The position numbers and the translations under genes are program-made. Below the pieces are notes generated by a model. That model searched no databases. It was not told where the DNA came from and saw only the letters and a list, made by a program, of their open reading frames with translations. This document shows positions 52,612-62,663 of a stretch of DNA of 64,000 nt, one piece after another. Origin of the DNA: Pseudomonas sp. MYb327 (GTDB lineage: Bacteria > Pseudomonadota > Gammaproteobacteria > Pseudomonadales > Pseudomonadaceae); the NCBI RefSeq assembly GCF_040438925.1, contig NZ_CP159258.1, positions 5,789,001 to 5,853,000 of the forward strand. The letters are read 5' to 3'. How positions within the stretch are numbered: position 1 is the stretch's first letter; each line of letters begins with the position of its first letter.

Positions 52612-53108
52612 TTAGCGACGAAAGCGATCGTTTCAACCCGCGCGATCCAAAGCCTGCGGACGCCGGCAAGCCATCGAAAAGCGTCAAGCGTCGCGAAGCC
52701 CGTCAGCTCGCGACTCAAGCGCTGTACCAATGGCACATGGCCAAGCAGTCGCTGAACGAAATTGAAGCGCAGTTCCGGGTCGATAACGATTTCAGCGATG
52801 TCGATGGCGCTTACTTCCGCGAAATCCTTCACGGGGTTCCGCAGTTCAAGACTGAAATCGACACCGCGCTCACGCCATGCCTGGACTTGACCATTGAAGA
52901 GCTGGACCCGGTTGAACTGGCGGTTCTGCGCCTGTCGACCTGGGAACTGCTCAAGCGCGTCGACGTGCCGTACCGCGTTGTGATCAACGAAGGTATCGAA
53001 CTGGCCAAGGTCTTCGGTTCCACCGATGGCCACAAGTTCGTCAACGGCGTACTCGATAAGCTGGCCCCGCGTCTGCGTGAAGCTGAAGTGAAGGCGTTCA
53101 AGCGCTAA
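52608..53108 (+). CDS. nusB: Transcription antitermination factor NusB
   Basis: A 166-residue NusB with a GTG start overlapping the ribH stop. After a 20-residue charged N-terminal extension comes the helical core ([18 protein letters not shown] ... [32 protein letters not shown]). It binds boxA RNA with S10, whose gene opens the S10 operon in this window. Confidence 0.95.
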   Translation: MISDESDRFNPRDPKPADAGKPSKSVKRREARQLATQALYQWHMAKQSLNEIEAQFRVDNDFSDVDGAYFREILHGVPQFKTEIDTALTPCLDLTIEELDPVELAVLRLSTWELLKRVDVPYRVVINEGIELAKVFGSTDGHKFVNGVLDKLAPRLREAEVKAFKR

Positions 53109-53131
53109 CTTGCGCTTGAACTGCCATTGCC

Positions 53132-54097
53132 ATGGGCGAGTTTGAGCTGATCCGCAATTTCTTCGCCGCCGCGCCTTGTGCGCAGGGCGGCGAAGGCGTT
53201 GCCCTCGGGATTGGCGATGACTGCGCCTTGCTGGCTGTTCCTCCCGGGGAGCAGTTGGCGATTTCCACCGACACCCTCGTGGCCGGTGTGCATTTCGCAG
53301 ATCCTTGCGACCCGTTTCTGCTCGGTCAGCGCTCGCTGGCCGTGGCCGTCAGCGATCTCGCCGCCATGGGCGCCACTCCCGTTGCCTTTACCCTTGCCCT
53401 GACCTTGCCGACGGTGACCGCCGAATGGCTGGATGCCTACGCCCGTGGGTTGAACCGCATGGCGCAAAGTTGCGGCGTGGCATTGGTGGGTGGCGACACC
53501 ACTCGGGGGCCGTTAAGCCTGACCATGACTGTTTTCGGCCGAGTGCCGTCCGGGCAGGCACTGACTCGTAGCGGTGCGCAACCAGGCGACTTGCTGTGTG
53601 TCGGTGGCGAACTGGGCAATGCTGCCGGCGCGTTGCCGCTGGTGCTCGGTGAGCGCAGTGCCGAAGCCGCCATCGCCAATCCGCTGTTGGCGCATTACTG
53701 GTCGCCGCAACCGCAACTGGGCCTCGGCCAGGCGTTGCGCGGCAAGGCGACTTCGGCGCTGGATATCTCCGACGGCTTGCTCGCGGACTGCGGGCATATC
53801 GCGCTCGCGTCGAAGGTCAGCCTTCAGGTGGACATTGAGCGCTTGCCGTTGTCGAAAGCGTTGGTTGCCTTCCTCGGCCACTCGGGCGCACAAATCGCAG
53901 CCCTGAGTGGTGGCGACGATTACGTGCTGGCCTTTACCTTGCCATCCGTCGAGCTCCCGTCGTTGCTGGTTAATGGCTGGCCCGTTCATGTGATCGGGCG
54001 GGTAGTCAGCGGGCAGGGCGTGACACTGTTGGACGCCGCTGGACAAGACATCACCCCGCAAACCCGGGGCTATCAACATTTTCGGGAGACACCGTGA
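53132..54097 (+). CDS. thiL: Thiamine-monophosphate kinase
   Basis: A 321-residue ThiL (MGEFELIRNFFAAAPCAQGG), which phosphorylates thiamine monophosphate to the active pyrophosphate. The metal-binding motif GIGDDCALL (about 28-36), the DLAAMGATP block and the C-terminal SGGDDYVLAF are present. The stop overlaps pgpA by 4 bases (GTGA). Confidence 0.95.
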   Translation: MGEFELIRNFFAAAPCAQGGEGVALGIGDDCALLAVPPGEQLAISTDTLVAGVHFADPCDPFLLGQRSLAVAVSDLAAMGATPVAFTLALTLPTVTAEWLDAYARGLNRMAQSCGVALVGGDTTRGPLSLTMTVFGRVPSGQALTRSGAQPGDLLCVGGELGNAAGALPLVLGERSAEAAIANPLLAHYWSPQPQLGLGQALRGKATSALDISDGLLADCGHIALASKVSLQVDIERLPLSKALVAFLGHSGAQIAALSGGDDYVLAFTLPSVELPSLLVNGWPVHVIGRVVSGQGVTLLDAAGQDITPQTRGYQHFRETP

Positions 54098-54597
54098 CAG
54101 ATCATCCCAAACAGGTCCCGGCGGAATTTGTACCGCCGTCGGTCTGGCGCAATCCATGGCATTTCCTGGCGTTTGGCTTCGGCTCGGGCATCTTGCCAAA
54201 GGCACCGGGCACCTGGGGGTCGTTAGTTGCGCTACCCTTCATCCCGTTGTGGCAGATGTTGCCCGATTGGGGCTATTGGCTGATGCTGGGCATCACCATG
54301 CTGTTCGGCTTCTGGCTGTGCGGCAAGGTCGCCGATGATTTGCGTGTGCACGACCATGAAGGCATCGTCTGGGACGAAATGGTCGGAATGTGGATTACCC
54401 TGTGGCTGGTGCCGGAAGGTTGGCAGTGGTTGCTCGCGGGATTCCTGGTGTTCCGCTTCTTCGATATTCTCAAGCCATGGCCGATTCGCTGGATCGACCG
54501 GCATGTGCACGGCGGTGTCGGGATCATGCTCGATGACGTATTGGCCGGAGTGTTCGCATGGTTGGCGATGCAAGGGCTGGTGCGGATTTTCGCCTGA
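54094..54597 (+). CDS. pgpA: Phosphatidylglycerophosphatase A
   Basis: A 167-residue inner membrane enzyme that dephosphorylates phosphatidylglycerol phosphate. The conserved GSGILPKAPGTWGS (about 31-44) and EGIVWDEMVGMW (about 89-100) motifs and four hydrophobic helices are visible. The GTG start overlaps thiL. Its product is the substrate of ClsB, encoded at 28322-29614. Confidence 0.93.
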   Translation: MTDHPKQVPAEFVPPSVWRNPWHFLAFGFGSGILPKAPGTWGSLVALPFIPLWQMLPDWGYWLMLGITMLFGFWLCGKVADDLRVHDHEGIVWDEMVGMWITLWLVPEGWQWLLAGFLVFRFFDILKPWPIRWIDRHVHGGVGIMLDDVLAGVFAWLAMQGLVRIFA

Positions 54598-54635
54598 CCA
54601 GAGAGGGTTTGGGGCGTTAAGTGGGAGAACTAGGG

Positions 54636-55373
54636 ATGGCTCTACGCGGTTTGATGGTGATGGTGTTGGCCTTGTTTTGCTTCTTCGCTCAGGCGAGGGA
54701 TGTCGCGCCGACGCCTTCCGTGATTCACCTGGCCAGCGAGGACTGGGAAGACTACACCGCTGCCGACGGTCATGGACTGGCCTGGGACGTGCTGCGGCAA
54801 GTTTTCGAGCCGGCGGGCGTCAAGCTGGATATCCGCACTGAGCCCTACGTGCGCTCCATGGGCCTGGCCGAGCGCGGCGAAGTGGATGCCTGTGTCGGTT
54901 CCTATCGTGACGAGTCGGATGAGTTGCTCTACCCGCACTGGAACTTCGACACCGATCACATCTATGCCCTTGGCCTGTCCACAGGTCCGGTGCCGACCCC
55001 GGAAACCCTGGGTAATTATCGACTGGCCTGGGTGCGCGGCTACGATTACCAGCATTACCTGCCCAACATTCGCCGCTATAACGAAGTGCTGCGGCGTACC
55101 GGCATTGTCTCAATGCTGATGCAAAATCGCGCCGATTTTTACATTGATGCGTTGACTGAAGTCGATTACGTCGTCAATCGGGCGAAGGATCCATCGCAAT
55201 TGCGTCGAACCCATATCGCTGAATTGCCGCTGTATCTGTGCTTTGCCAAGACCCCGCAGGCCCGCACGCTGATGGCGATGTTCGACCAGCGCATGGAGGA
55301 ATTGGTCAAAAGCGGCGAGCTGAAGCCGATTTTCGAACGCTGGAAACAACCCTATCCATTTGAAGAGCATTAA
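54636..55373 (+). CDS. Periplasmic solute-binding-like protein (family 3 type)
   Basis: A 245-residue exported protein with signal peptide MALRGLMVMVLALFCFFAQA. The fold resembles extracellular amino-acid-binding proteins (two lobes; GLAWDVLRQVFEPAGVKLDIR at the N-lobe), but no transport genes are near. GGAG eight bases before ATG 54636 decides the start against the GTG at 54621. The ligand is unknown. It sits between pgpA and ribA without overlap. Confidence 0.75.
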   Translation: MALRGLMVMVLALFCFFAQARDVAPTPSVIHLASEDWEDYTAADGHGLAWDVLRQVFEPAGVKLDIRTEPYVRSMGLAERGEVDACVGSYRDESDELLYPHWNFDTDHIYALGLSTGPVPTPETLGNYRLAWVRGYDYQHYLPNIRRYNEVLRRTGIVSMLMQNRADFYIDALTEVDYVVNRAKDPSQLRRTHIAELPLYLCFAKTPQARTLMAMFDQRMEELVKSGELKPIFERWKQPYPFEEH

Positions 55374-55533
55374 CGCGGATTTTGTGGTCGTCGGCGATTA
55401 CCCTTCGTGGGAGCGAGCGGACATCAAACTTTTTGATAGTTATCGCCGATAATTCAGCCTAAGCGTCGTCAGGAACCTGCTGTTACAATGCCGGCCTGCG
55501 AATCTTCAGACTCTTTAGATCAGGAGCACACCG

Positions 55534-56151
55534 GTGCCTGTCGTTTTTGTCGCCGCTTCCAAGCTGCCAACGCCTTTTGCGCAATTCACCATGCACGGCT
55601 TTCTCGATGAAGCCACCGGCCGCGAGCACGTTGTGCTGAGCCTGGGTGAGATCGCCGACGGTGCCCCGGTACTCGGCCGATTGCACTCCGAATGCCTGAC
55701 GGGCGATGCCTTGTTCAGCCAGCGTTGCGATTGCGGCTCGCAACTCGAAGCTGCGTTGCAGGCCATTGCCCGTGAAGGTCGTGGCGTATTGCTGTACTTG
55801 CGTCAGGAAGGCCGTGGCATTGGCTTGCTGAACAAAATCCGTGCCTATGAATTGCAGGATGGCGGTGCCGACACCGTTGAAGCCAACGAACGTCTGGGCT
55901 TTGCCGCCGACCAGCGCGACTACGCCATGTGCCTGCCGATGCTGGAGCACCTGGGCGTGAAGTCCCTGCGTCTGATGACCAACAACCCACGCAAGGTCAA
56001 AGCCTTGACCGATATGGGTATCGTGGTCGCCGAGCGTGTGCCGCTGCACACCGGCCACAACCCGCACAACAAACTCTACCTGGCGACCAAGGCCAGCAAA
56101 CTCGACCACATGATGGGCAACGAACATCAGGGCGAGGTAGGCCGGGCGTGA
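55534..56151 (+). CDS. ribA: GTP cyclohydrolase II
   Basis: A 205-residue stand-alone enzyme for the first step of riboflavin synthesis. The zinc motif is [20 protein letters not shown] (Cys near 54, 65 and 67) and the catalytic RQEGRGIGL follows (near 90-98). The GTG start lies eight bases after AGGAG. The 160-base gap upstream has a half REP (55407-55420) and TACAAT (55484-55489) as a possible -10, but no gene. Confidence 0.95.
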   Translation: MPVVFVAASKLPTPFAQFTMHGFLDEATGREHVVLSLGEIADGAPVLGRLHSECLTGDALFSQRCDCGSQLEAALQAIAREGRGVLLYLRQEGRGIGLLNKIRAYELQDGGADTVEANERLGFAADQRDYAMCLPMLEHLGVKSLRLMTNNPRKVKALTDMGIVVAERVPLHTGHNPHNKLYLATKASKLDHMMGNEHQGEVGRA

Positions 56152-56567
56152 CCCGTGGTCAGGTGCGGCGGCGACTGTCCGTCAACTGGTGGCAATACCT
56201 GGCGCTGGCCTTGTTGCCGCTGTTCGTGATCAACGGTGTGTTCGGCCAGGGCGAAGCCATTTTGCCGGTGCTGGCGATGCCGTTGTTCATCGCCGGTGTC
56301 GCTTCGATGTTTGTCAGCCTGAAGTTTTTCGGTGGCTACAAGCATGCGCTGATCACCACTCAGAAAGCCCTCGATACCCCTGATGAACCCGCCGCGTGGA
56401 TCAGCCTGGCGGCCAAGCGGCGCACGGCGTTCCTGGCTGCCGGTTTGCCGGCGTGGATCGGTGCGCTGGCGGTGTTTGTCGGCCTTGAAGCGGTGCCATT
56501 GTTCTTGCTGGCGCTGTCGACCACGGTGCTGTTCTACCTCTACCGTATTCCGCGTCAACTCGGTTGA
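56148..56567 (+). CDS. Small inner membrane protein, four helices, unknown function
   Basis: A 139-residue protein with four hydrophobic helices (about 14-34, 37-60, 92-112 and 114-133). The GTG start overlaps the ribA stop in GTGA, and its own stop overlaps the start of the BtuF-like gene by one base, so it is made as part of the ribA transcript. I do not recognise the family; the same position is occupied by a hypothetical gene in P. aeruginosa. Confidence 0.78.
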   Translation: MTRGQVRRRLSVNWWQYLALALLPLFVINGVFGQGEAILPVLAMPLFIAGVASMFVSLKFFGGYKHALITTQKALDTPDEPAAWISLAAKRRTAFLAAGLPAWIGALAVFVGLEAVPLFLLALSTTVLFYLYRIPRQLG

Positions 56568-57367
56568 TGCGTCCCGTCTGGCTGGCGGTTTTGCTGCTGG
56601 CCCTCAGCGGCTCGGCAGCCGCGGTCGAACGGGTGGTCAGCCTCGCGCCTTCTCTCTCTGAAATCGTCGTTGAACTGGGTTCGGCCGACCTGTTGGTGGG
56701 CGTGCTGGATGCCGGTGAACGTCCTGCACAACTGAACAACCTGCCTTCCGTTGGTCGTTACGGTCAATTGGACATGGAGCGGCTGCTTAGTCTGAAGCCG
56801 GATTTGCTGTTGCTCTGGCCCGGCAGCGTCGGACCGGCTCAGCGTGAACAACTCAAGCGCTTGAATATTCCGACCTACGTCGCCGAGCCGCACAACTTCG
56901 AACAGCTCACAGCACAGATCGAGGCGATAGCCGCGCAGCTCGGACGGGCCGAGCGTGGGACTTCACTGGCGACGGATTTGCGTCAGAGGCTGGATGAACT
57001 GCGGCAGCGCTATCGTCGGGATCAGCCGGTGCGGGTGTTCTATCAGGTCTGGGATCGGCCGCTGTACACCGTTGGCGGCGGACAGATCATCAGTGATGCG
57101 CTGGAAGTGTGCGGGGCAAAGAATGTGTTTGCCGATCTGACGTTGCCGGCACCCCAGGTCAGTGTGGAGGCGGTGTTGCAGCGCAATCCCGAGCTGATTC
57201 TGGCCAGCGACCAGACCCAGCTCGATACGTGGAAAGCCTGGCCGCAGGTGGCGGCGGTGAAGCAACAGCAATTGCGTTTAGTGACGGACAAAGGACTGGA
57301 GCGGCCGAGTGGGCAGATGGTAGAAGCGACTGCCAAGCTTTGCCAGTTGATTGCGCCCGATCGCTGA
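56567..57367 (+). CDS. BtuF-like cobalamin-binding periplasmic protein
   Basis: A 266-residue solute-binding protein of the helical-backbone type, with signal [19 protein letters not shown] and the BtuF/FhuD start RVVSLAPSLSEIVVELG. The likely ligand is vitamin B12 because a BtuB-like receptor gene lies opposite at 57420-59303. No BtuC or BtuD genes are in the window, so the inner membrane partner must be elsewhere. Convergent with the receptor gene; no terminator seen in the 52-base gap. Confidence 0.82.
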   Translation: MRPVWLAVLLLALSGSAAAVERVVSLAPSLSEIVVELGSADLLVGVLDAGERPAQLNNLPSVGRYGQLDMERLLSLKPDLLLLWPGSVGPAQREQLKRLNIPTYVAEPHNFEQLTAQIEAIAAQLGRAERGTSLATDLRQRLDELRQRYRRDQPVRVFYQVWDRPLYTVGGGQIISDALEVCGAKNVFADLTLPAPQVSVEAVLQRNPELILASDQTQLDTWKAWPQVAAVKQQQLRLVTDKGLERPSGQMVEATAKLCQLIAPDR

Positions 57368-57419
57368 GACCCAGGCGCCTGCTCGCGATGACGTCTGTCG
57401 AGACACCGCAAATTTCAAC

Positions 57420-59303
57420 TTAAAGCTCCGGCGTCCACGTCACCCCGAACATCCACGCCCGACCTTCCTCGCGATACCCATACTGGCTGCCTTCATGGCT
57501 GTACAGCGCCCGGCTGTATTCCTTGTCCAGCAGATTGTCGACCTTGAGCTCCAGGCTGATCTCACGGTTGAGTTCCCAGCTGCTGCGCAAACCCAGCAAC
57601 CCATAACCACCCAATGGTTGCTGATTGTTCAAGTCGTCATAGCTGCTGCTCACCGCTTGCCAACTGGCGCCGAGGCCCAGCCGGTCGAACTGTCGATCCA
57701 GGTCCCAGCTCAATGTACGACGTGCACGACGGGCCAGGGTATGGCCGGTGTCGCGGTCCCGAGGGTCGATGATCGCCACGCCAAGGTTGCTCTGCCAGCC
57801 GAGCAGTTCCTGCTTCAACGCCGCTTCGAAGCCATTGATCCGTGCCGAGGCAACGTTCTGCGGGCGTGAGTTGCTGCCGAAGATGATCGCGTCTTCCAGA
57901 TCCGTTCGGTACAGCGAGGCTTCCAGGCGACTGTTTTCGGTCAACTGGCTGCGCCATTGCAGCTCGTAACTTTTCGAGGTTTCAGGTTTCAGGTCGGGGT
58001 TGCTGAAGTCCGGGTAATACAAATCGTTGAATGTCGGTGCACGGAAGCCTTCGCTGTAGCTCAGCAGTACGTCGTTGTTCATGTTCAGTGGCAGGGTGAG
58101 CGTGCCACTCCAGCTATTCTGGCCGCCGAACTGCTGGTTCTGATCGCGGCGCAGACCCAGTTCGGTGGAGAAGCTTTCCGCCTGATAACGATGCTGGATA
58201 AACGCCGCGCGGTTCCAGCGGCTGTCCTCGTCGAAGTCCGTGGTGCTGTTGACCCGGTCTTCGTACCAGTCGCCGCCGAGGATCAAGCTGTTGCTTTCGT
58301 TGAGCGTCAGATCGTTCTGCCACGTCACCGAGTCGCGGTAGGTGTCAAACACGCTGCGCTCATCGCTGAGCTTGTCGAGGGTCTTTTCGCGGTTTTCGCT
58401 GTGGCCGAGTTCGATACGCGATTTCCACGCGTCGTTGATGCGGGCATCGACGTAGCTGCTGACGCTGCTCACGTCGAACTCGCTATAGGGCTGCTGCTGG
58501 ACGGACTCGAAGGTGTCCAGGTCGAAGCGCCCGAACGGGTTGTCGAACTCGCTTTTGCCGCGGTTATCCAGCAGGTTGGCGCCGATTTCGATGTCATCGC
58601 TGAGTGCATGACTCAGGCTCAGGCTCAGCGACTTGTTGCGGTACGCGTCGTGGTCGCCGTCGCTGGGGTACGACTCGTGGGTGCGATCGATGCCGGCGGT
58701 TTCATCGAGGCTGGCGCCGAGGTTGAACCGGGTCTGCTCATCGCCACCGGACAAACCAAAGCTGCGTTCCCAAGTCTGGTTGCTGCCAAATCCTATATGC
58801 AGACGTGGTTGCAGGCCTTGTTCGCCGCCACGCCGGGTGAAAATCTGGATCACCCCGCCAATCGCATCGCTGCCGTAAATCGCCGAACGGGAACCGCGCA
58901 ACACTTCCACGCGCTCGACTTGTTCGATGTTGATGTGTTGCAGGTTGCTGTCGCCCGACGTCGAATTGCCGATCCGCTGGCCGTCCACCAGCACCAGGCT
59001 TTGGGCTGACTGAGTGCCACGGATATAAACCCCGGGCAGGCTGCCACGGCCACCGGTTTGCGCGACTTGCACACCCGGGACTCGACGCAGCAGATCCGTG
59101 ACGCTGTTCGGTTGCAGGCGGTCGATGTCTTCGCGGGTGAACACGGTGTTGGCGGCGCTGCTGTCGTTGCGAGCTTCGACCTGGCGGTTGGCGCTGATCA
59201 GCACGTCCGGCAGCTTCAGGGCCTGGTCGCGTTCGAAGGTGTCGGCCAGCAGTGGACCTGACGGCAGAAGGGTCAGCGTCAAGACGATGCGAAGGAAATT
59301 CAT
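57420..59303 (-). CDS. btuB: TonB-dependent vitamin B12 receptor (BtuB-like)
   Basis: A 627-residue outer membrane receptor. After the signal peptide MNFLRIVLTLTLLPSGPLLA comes a TonB box region (LPDVLISANR), the plug domain (TREDIDRLQPNSVTDLLRRVPG ... YIRGTQSAQSLVLVDGQRIG) and the beta-barrel. Length and plug motifs match BtuB. The start is ATG 59303; the open frame upstream runs through a REP element and is not coding. I see no cobalamin riboswitch in the 130 bases upstream. Confidence 0.85.
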   Translation of the reverse strand: MNFLRIVLTLTLLPSGPLLADTFERDQALKLPDVLISANRQVEARNDSSAANTVFTREDIDRLQPNSVTDLLRRVPGVQVAQTGGRGSLPGVYIRGTQSAQSLVLVDGQRIGNSTSGDSNLQHINIEQVERVEVLRGSRSAIYGSDAIGGVIQIFTRRGGEQGLQPRLHIGFGSNQTWERSFGLSGGDEQTRFNLGASLDETAGIDRTHESYPSDGDHDAYRNKSLSLSLSHALSDDIEIGANLLDNRGKSEFDNPFGRFDLDTFESVQQQPYSEFDVSSVSSYVDARINDAWKSRIELGHSENREKTLDKLSDERSVFDTYRDSVTWQNDLTLNESNSLILGGDWYEDRVNSTTDFDEDSRWNRAAFIQHRYQAESFSTELGLRRDQNQQFGGQNSWSGTLTLPLNMNNDVLLSYSEGFRAPTFNDLYYPDFSNPDLKPETSKSYELQWRSQLTENSRLEASLYRTDLEDAIIFGSNSRPQNVASARINGFEAALKQELLGWQSNLGVAIIDPRDRDTGHTLARRARRTLSWDLDRQFDRLGLGASWQAVSSSYDDLNNQQPLGGYGLLGLRSSWELNREISLELKVDNLLDKEYSRALYSHEGSQYGYREEGRAWMFGVTWTPEL

Positions 59304-59338
59304 AGTTTTATCGTAAAAGCGAAAGAGTACATCGTCCC

Positions 59339-59418
59339 TGTAGGAGCTGGCTTGCCAGCGATGGGGCCCTTGAAGACGCCATCGTCGGAACGCCGCCCGC
59401 AGCAAGCCGGCTCCTACA
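59339..59418. repeat. REP doublet, TGTAGGAGCTGG type
   Basis: TGTAGGAGCTGGCTTGCCAG (from 59339) and AGCCGGCTCCTACA (to 59418) flank about 35 bases. It fills most of the gap between dxs and btuB, both on the minus strand. Confidence 0.87.
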
Positions 59419-59433
59419 GGTGTGAAATCGGGT

Positions 59434-61332
59434 TTACAAGTTGAGCAGTTGCAGACGTTCGCGAATCGAGGCTTCGATTCCGGCCTCATCCAGCCCGCAC
59501 TCGGCCAGCATCTGCGCAGGTTTGGCGTGCTCGACATAGAGGTCCGGCAAGCCCAGGTGCAGCATCGACTTGAGTATGTTTTCGCGAGCAAGGAACTCGC
59601 TGACCGCGCCACCCGCACCACCCATGATCGCGTTCTCTTCGACCGTCACCAGCAACTCGTGGTTGGCGGCCATTTGGCGAACGAGCTCTTCATCCAGCGG
59701 TTTGACGAAGCGCATGTCGACCACGGTCGCATCCAGCGTCTCGGCGACTTTCAGCGCTTCGGCCAGTTGCACGCCGAATACCAGCAGGGCGACTTTGCTG
59801 CCCTGACGGCGAACCACGCCTTTGCCGATCTCGATTGGCTCGAGGTTTTTCTCGATAGTCGCGTTTGGACCGTTGCCTCGCGGATAACGCACAGCCGCTG
59901 GACCTTCGTACAGGTGACCGGTGGTGAGCATTTTGCGCAGTTCGTTTTCGTCGCTCGGGGTCATCACCAGCATGCCGGGGATGCAGCGCAGGAACGACAG
60001 ATCGAAGCTGCCGGCGTGAGTCGGGCCGTCTTCGCCCACCAGACCGGCGCGGTCGATGGCGAACAGCACATCGAGGTTTTGCACCGCCACATCGTGAACA
60101 AGCTGGTCGTAGCCGCGTTGCAGGAACGTCGAGTAAATCGCCACTACCGGTTTTGCACCTTCGCAGGCCATGCCGGCGGCGAGGGTCACGGCATGTTGCT
60201 CGGCAATCGCCACGTCGAAATAGCGCAACGGGAACCGTTCGCTGAAGGCCACCAGGTCGGAGCCTTCTTTCATCGCCGGAGTGATCCCGACCAAGCGCGG
60301 ATCGGCGGCTGCCATGTCGCACAGCCATTCGCCAAACACGCCTGAATATTTCGGCCCGCTGGCCTTTTTCGGCGCGGCGGCAGGAGCGTCCAGCGGTTCG
60401 AGTTTGGTAATCGCGTGGTAACCGATCGGGTCGACTTCTGCCGGGGCGAAGCCTTTGCCTTTCTTGGTGACGATGTGCAGGAATTGCGGGCCTTTCAGAT
60501 CGCGCATGTTGCGCAAGGTGGCGATCAGGGTCGGCAGATCGTGGCCGTCGATCGGGCCGATGTAGTTCCAGCCCAGTTCTTCGAACAGGGTGCCGGGAAC
60601 CAGCATGCCTTTGGCGTATTCTTCGGTGCGACGGGCGATTTCCCAGGCGCCGGGCAGGCGCGACAGCACTTTCTTGCTGCCTTCGCGCATGCTCGCGTAG
60701 GTGCGGCTGGAAAGAATCTTCGCCAGGTAGTTCGACAAACCGCCGACGTTGCGTGAAATCGACATGTCGTTGTCGTTGAGGATCACCAGCATGTTGGCGT
60801 TCACTTCCGGCGCGTGGTTCAGCGCCTCGAAGGCCATGCCGGCCGTCAACGCGCCGTCGCCGATCACCGCGATGGCCTTGCGATCACTGTTTTGCAGGCG
60901 GGCGGCAATGGCCATGCCCAGCGCTGCACTGATCGAAGTGCTGGAGTGGCCGACGCCAAAGGTGTCGTACTCGCTCTCGGAGCGACGCGGGAAAGCGGCA
61001 ATGCCGTCCTTCTGGCGCAGGGTGCCCATGCGCTCGCGACGACCGGTGAGGATCTTGTGTGGATAAGCCTGATGGCCGACGTCCCACACCAGCCGGTCGT
61101 CCGGCGTGTCGAAGACGTAATGCAACGCGATGGTCAGCTCGATCACGCCCAGGCCGGCGCCGAAATGCCCACCGGTCTGGCCGACCGTGTAGAGCAATTC
61201 CAGGCGCAGCTCATCGGCCAGGGTTTCCAGCTCGGCTTCGCCTAACCGGCGCAGGCCGTCCGGCGTGTTCGCGCGGTCGAGCAGGGGCGTGGTCGGGCGC
61301 TTGCGGGGAATCTCATGAAACGTCGTGGGCAT
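59434..61332 (-). CDS. dxs: 1-deoxy-D-xylulose-5-phosphate synthase
   Basis: A 632-residue thiamine-diphosphate enzyme joining pyruvate and glyceraldehyde 3-phosphate, the entry to the MEP isoprenoid pathway. The cofactor motif is [17 protein letters not shown] with NDNDMSIS (about 152-185), and the transketolase-like middle and C-terminal domains follow. Its product also feeds thiamine synthesis, in which thiL acts. ispA lies 91 bases upstream. Confidence 0.96.
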   Translation of the reverse strand: MPTTFHEIPRKRPTTPLLDRANTPDGLRRLGEAELETLADELRLELLYTVGQTGGHFGAGLGVIELTIALHYVFDTPDDRLVWDVGHQAYPHKILTGRRERMGTLRQKDGIAAFPRRSESEYDTFGVGHSSTSISAALGMAIAARLQNSDRKAIAVIGDGALTAGMAFEALNHAPEVNANMLVILNDNDMSISRNVGGLSNYLAKILSSRTYASMREGSKKVLSRLPGAWEIARRTEEYAKGMLVPGTLFEELGWNYIGPIDGHDLPTLIATLRNMRDLKGPQFLHIVTKKGKGFAPAEVDPIGYHAITKLEPLDAPAAAPKKASGPKYSGVFGEWLCDMAAADPRLVGITPAMKEGSDLVAFSERFPLRYFDVAIAEQHAVTLAAGMACEGAKPVVAIYSTFLQRGYDQLVHDVAVQNLDVLFAIDRAGLVGEDGPTHAGSFDLSFLRCIPGMLVMTPSDENELRKMLTTGHLYEGPAAVRYPRGNGPNATIEKNLEPIEIGKGVVRRQGSKVALLVFGVQLAEALKVAETLDATVVDMRFVKPLDEELVRQMAANHELLVTVEENAIMGGAGGAVSEFLARENILKSMLHLGLPDLYVEHAKPAQMLAECGLDEAGIEASIRERLQLLNL

Positions 61333-61423
61333 CAGGCGAATCGTTATAGGTATAAAAGATGCGGCAGTTTACCTGATGGATCGCACCCTGCCCACGCATA
61401 GGTCTTTTTTGGCGGATACGCCG

Positions 61424-62311
61424 TCAGCTGCGGCGCTCGACGATATACCGGGCCAGATCGCGCAACGGCTCGGCCGCCGCGTCAAACGGTCGCAGCGCGT
61501 GCAACGCCTGGTCGCGCAGTTCCAGGGCGTAGGCCTTGGCAGCGTCGAGGCCGAGCAGGGCCGGGTAGGTCGGTTTGTCCCGGGCGATGTCGGCGCCCTG
61601 GCGTTTGCCGAGGGTTTCGGTATCGCTTTCGACGTCGAGAATGTCGTCCTGGACCTGGAACGCCAGACCGATGGCCTGTGCATAACTCTGCAGGGATTTC
61701 AGTTCGTCTTTCTCGGCACGGCCGCTGGCCAGGGCGCCGAGTTTGACGCTGGCCTCGATCAATGCGCCAGTCTTGTGCCGGTGCATGTATTCGAGTGCCT
61801 TCTGATCAAGCTTCAGACCAACCGAACCCAAGTCGATGGCCTGACCGCCCACCATGCCCGCCGGGCCGGCCGCCAACGCCAGCGCACTGACCATTTGCAG
61901 GCGAATCTCCGCGTCCGCATTGCTCAGGCGCGGGTCGAGCAGGGCGCTGAACGCCAGGCTCTGCAAGCCGTCACCGGCGAGGATCGCGCAGGCTTCATCG
62001 AATTTTTTGTGGGTGGTGGGCTGGCCGCGACGCAAATCGTCATCGTCCATTGCCGGCAAATCGTCGTGAACCAGAGAATAGGCGTGGATCAGTTCCACTG
62101 CGCAGGCTGCGCCGTTGGCTTGCTCGGCCTTGCCACCCAGCGCTTCGCACGCGGCATAGGCCAGCAACGGACGCACGCGCTTGCCGCCGTTCATCACGCT
62201 GTAGCGCATGGCTTCGTACAGGCGCGCCAGCTCAGGGCCCGGCGCGGTGAACAGGGTTTCCAGGGCCGCATTGACGCGGGCCTGGCTGGTCGCCGAATAC
62301 GCTGCAATCAT
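61424..62311 (-). CDS. ispA: Geranyl/farnesyl diphosphate synthase
   Basis: A 295-residue prenyl synthase. The first aspartate-rich motif is [15 protein letters not shown] (about 83-97), the second [13 protein letters not shown] (about 218-230). It makes farnesyl diphosphate from the C5 units of the MEP pathway. Overlaps xseB by 4 bases and precedes dxs, the usual xseB-ispA-dxs order. Confidence 0.96.
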   Translation of the reverse strand: MIAAYSATSQARVNAALETLFTAPGPELARLYEAMRYSVMNGGKRVRPLLAYAACEALGGKAEQANGAACAVELIHAYSLVHDDLPAMDDDDLRRGQPTTHKKFDEACAILAGDGLQSLAFSALLDPRLSNADAEIRLQMVSALALAAGPAGMVGGQAIDLGSVGLKLDQKALEYMHRHKTGALIEASVKLGALASGRAEKDELKSLQSYAQAIGLAFQVQDDILDVESDTETLGKRQGADIARDKPTYPALLGLDAAKAYALELRDQALHALRPFDAAAEPLRDLARYIVERRS

Positions 62312-62550
62312 TCTGGCTGGTCCGCGTCGAAGGGTTCCTCGGCCAACTCGCCATCACGCTCGAGCAGCACCTGAACCTTTTGCTCGGCCTGAGCCAGCGC
62401 CGCCTGGCAATCGCGGGTCAGACCGATGCCTTGCTCGAAAGCGGTCAGCGAGTCTTCCAGCGACAATTCACCATTCTCCAGACGCTCGACCAGCGTTTGC
62501 AGGTCAGCGAGGGATTGTTCGAAATCCAGTGCAGCTTTTTTGCGGGCCAT
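62308..62550 (-). CDS. xseB: Exodeoxyribonuclease VII small subunit
   Basis: An 80-residue helical protein ([35 protein letters not shown]), the small subunit that binds XseA in exonuclease VII. Length and the LExGELSLEExL-like pattern match the family. First gene of xseB-ispA-dxs. Confidence 0.95.
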   Translation of the reverse strand: MARKKAALDFEQSLADLQTLVERLENGELSLEDSLTAFEQGIGLTRDCQAALAQAEQKVQVLLERDGELAEEPFDADQPE

Positions 62551-62663
62551 GGCGGCGATTTCCGGTTGACGTTAAACCGGCGCGACACTAGCAGATAGGG
62601 GGTTTATGGGCAAATGAGCGGGGTGATTTGGCGGCTAAACCCTGTGGCGAGCGTTGCCCGCGA

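Noticed and set aside
55407..55420. Complete REP doublet before ribA
   Set aside because: Only one half (CGTGGGAGCGAGCGG) is present with no inverted partner in the gap; treated as a fragment.
59304..59433. Cobalamin riboswitch before btuB
   Set aside because: The gap is only 130 bases, mostly a REP doublet, and shows no B12-box-like segment.
62636..62663. REP element between xseB and the fic gene
   Set aside because: A TGTGGCGAG-like start is visible but the palindrome is broken and no partner exists; treated as a fragment.
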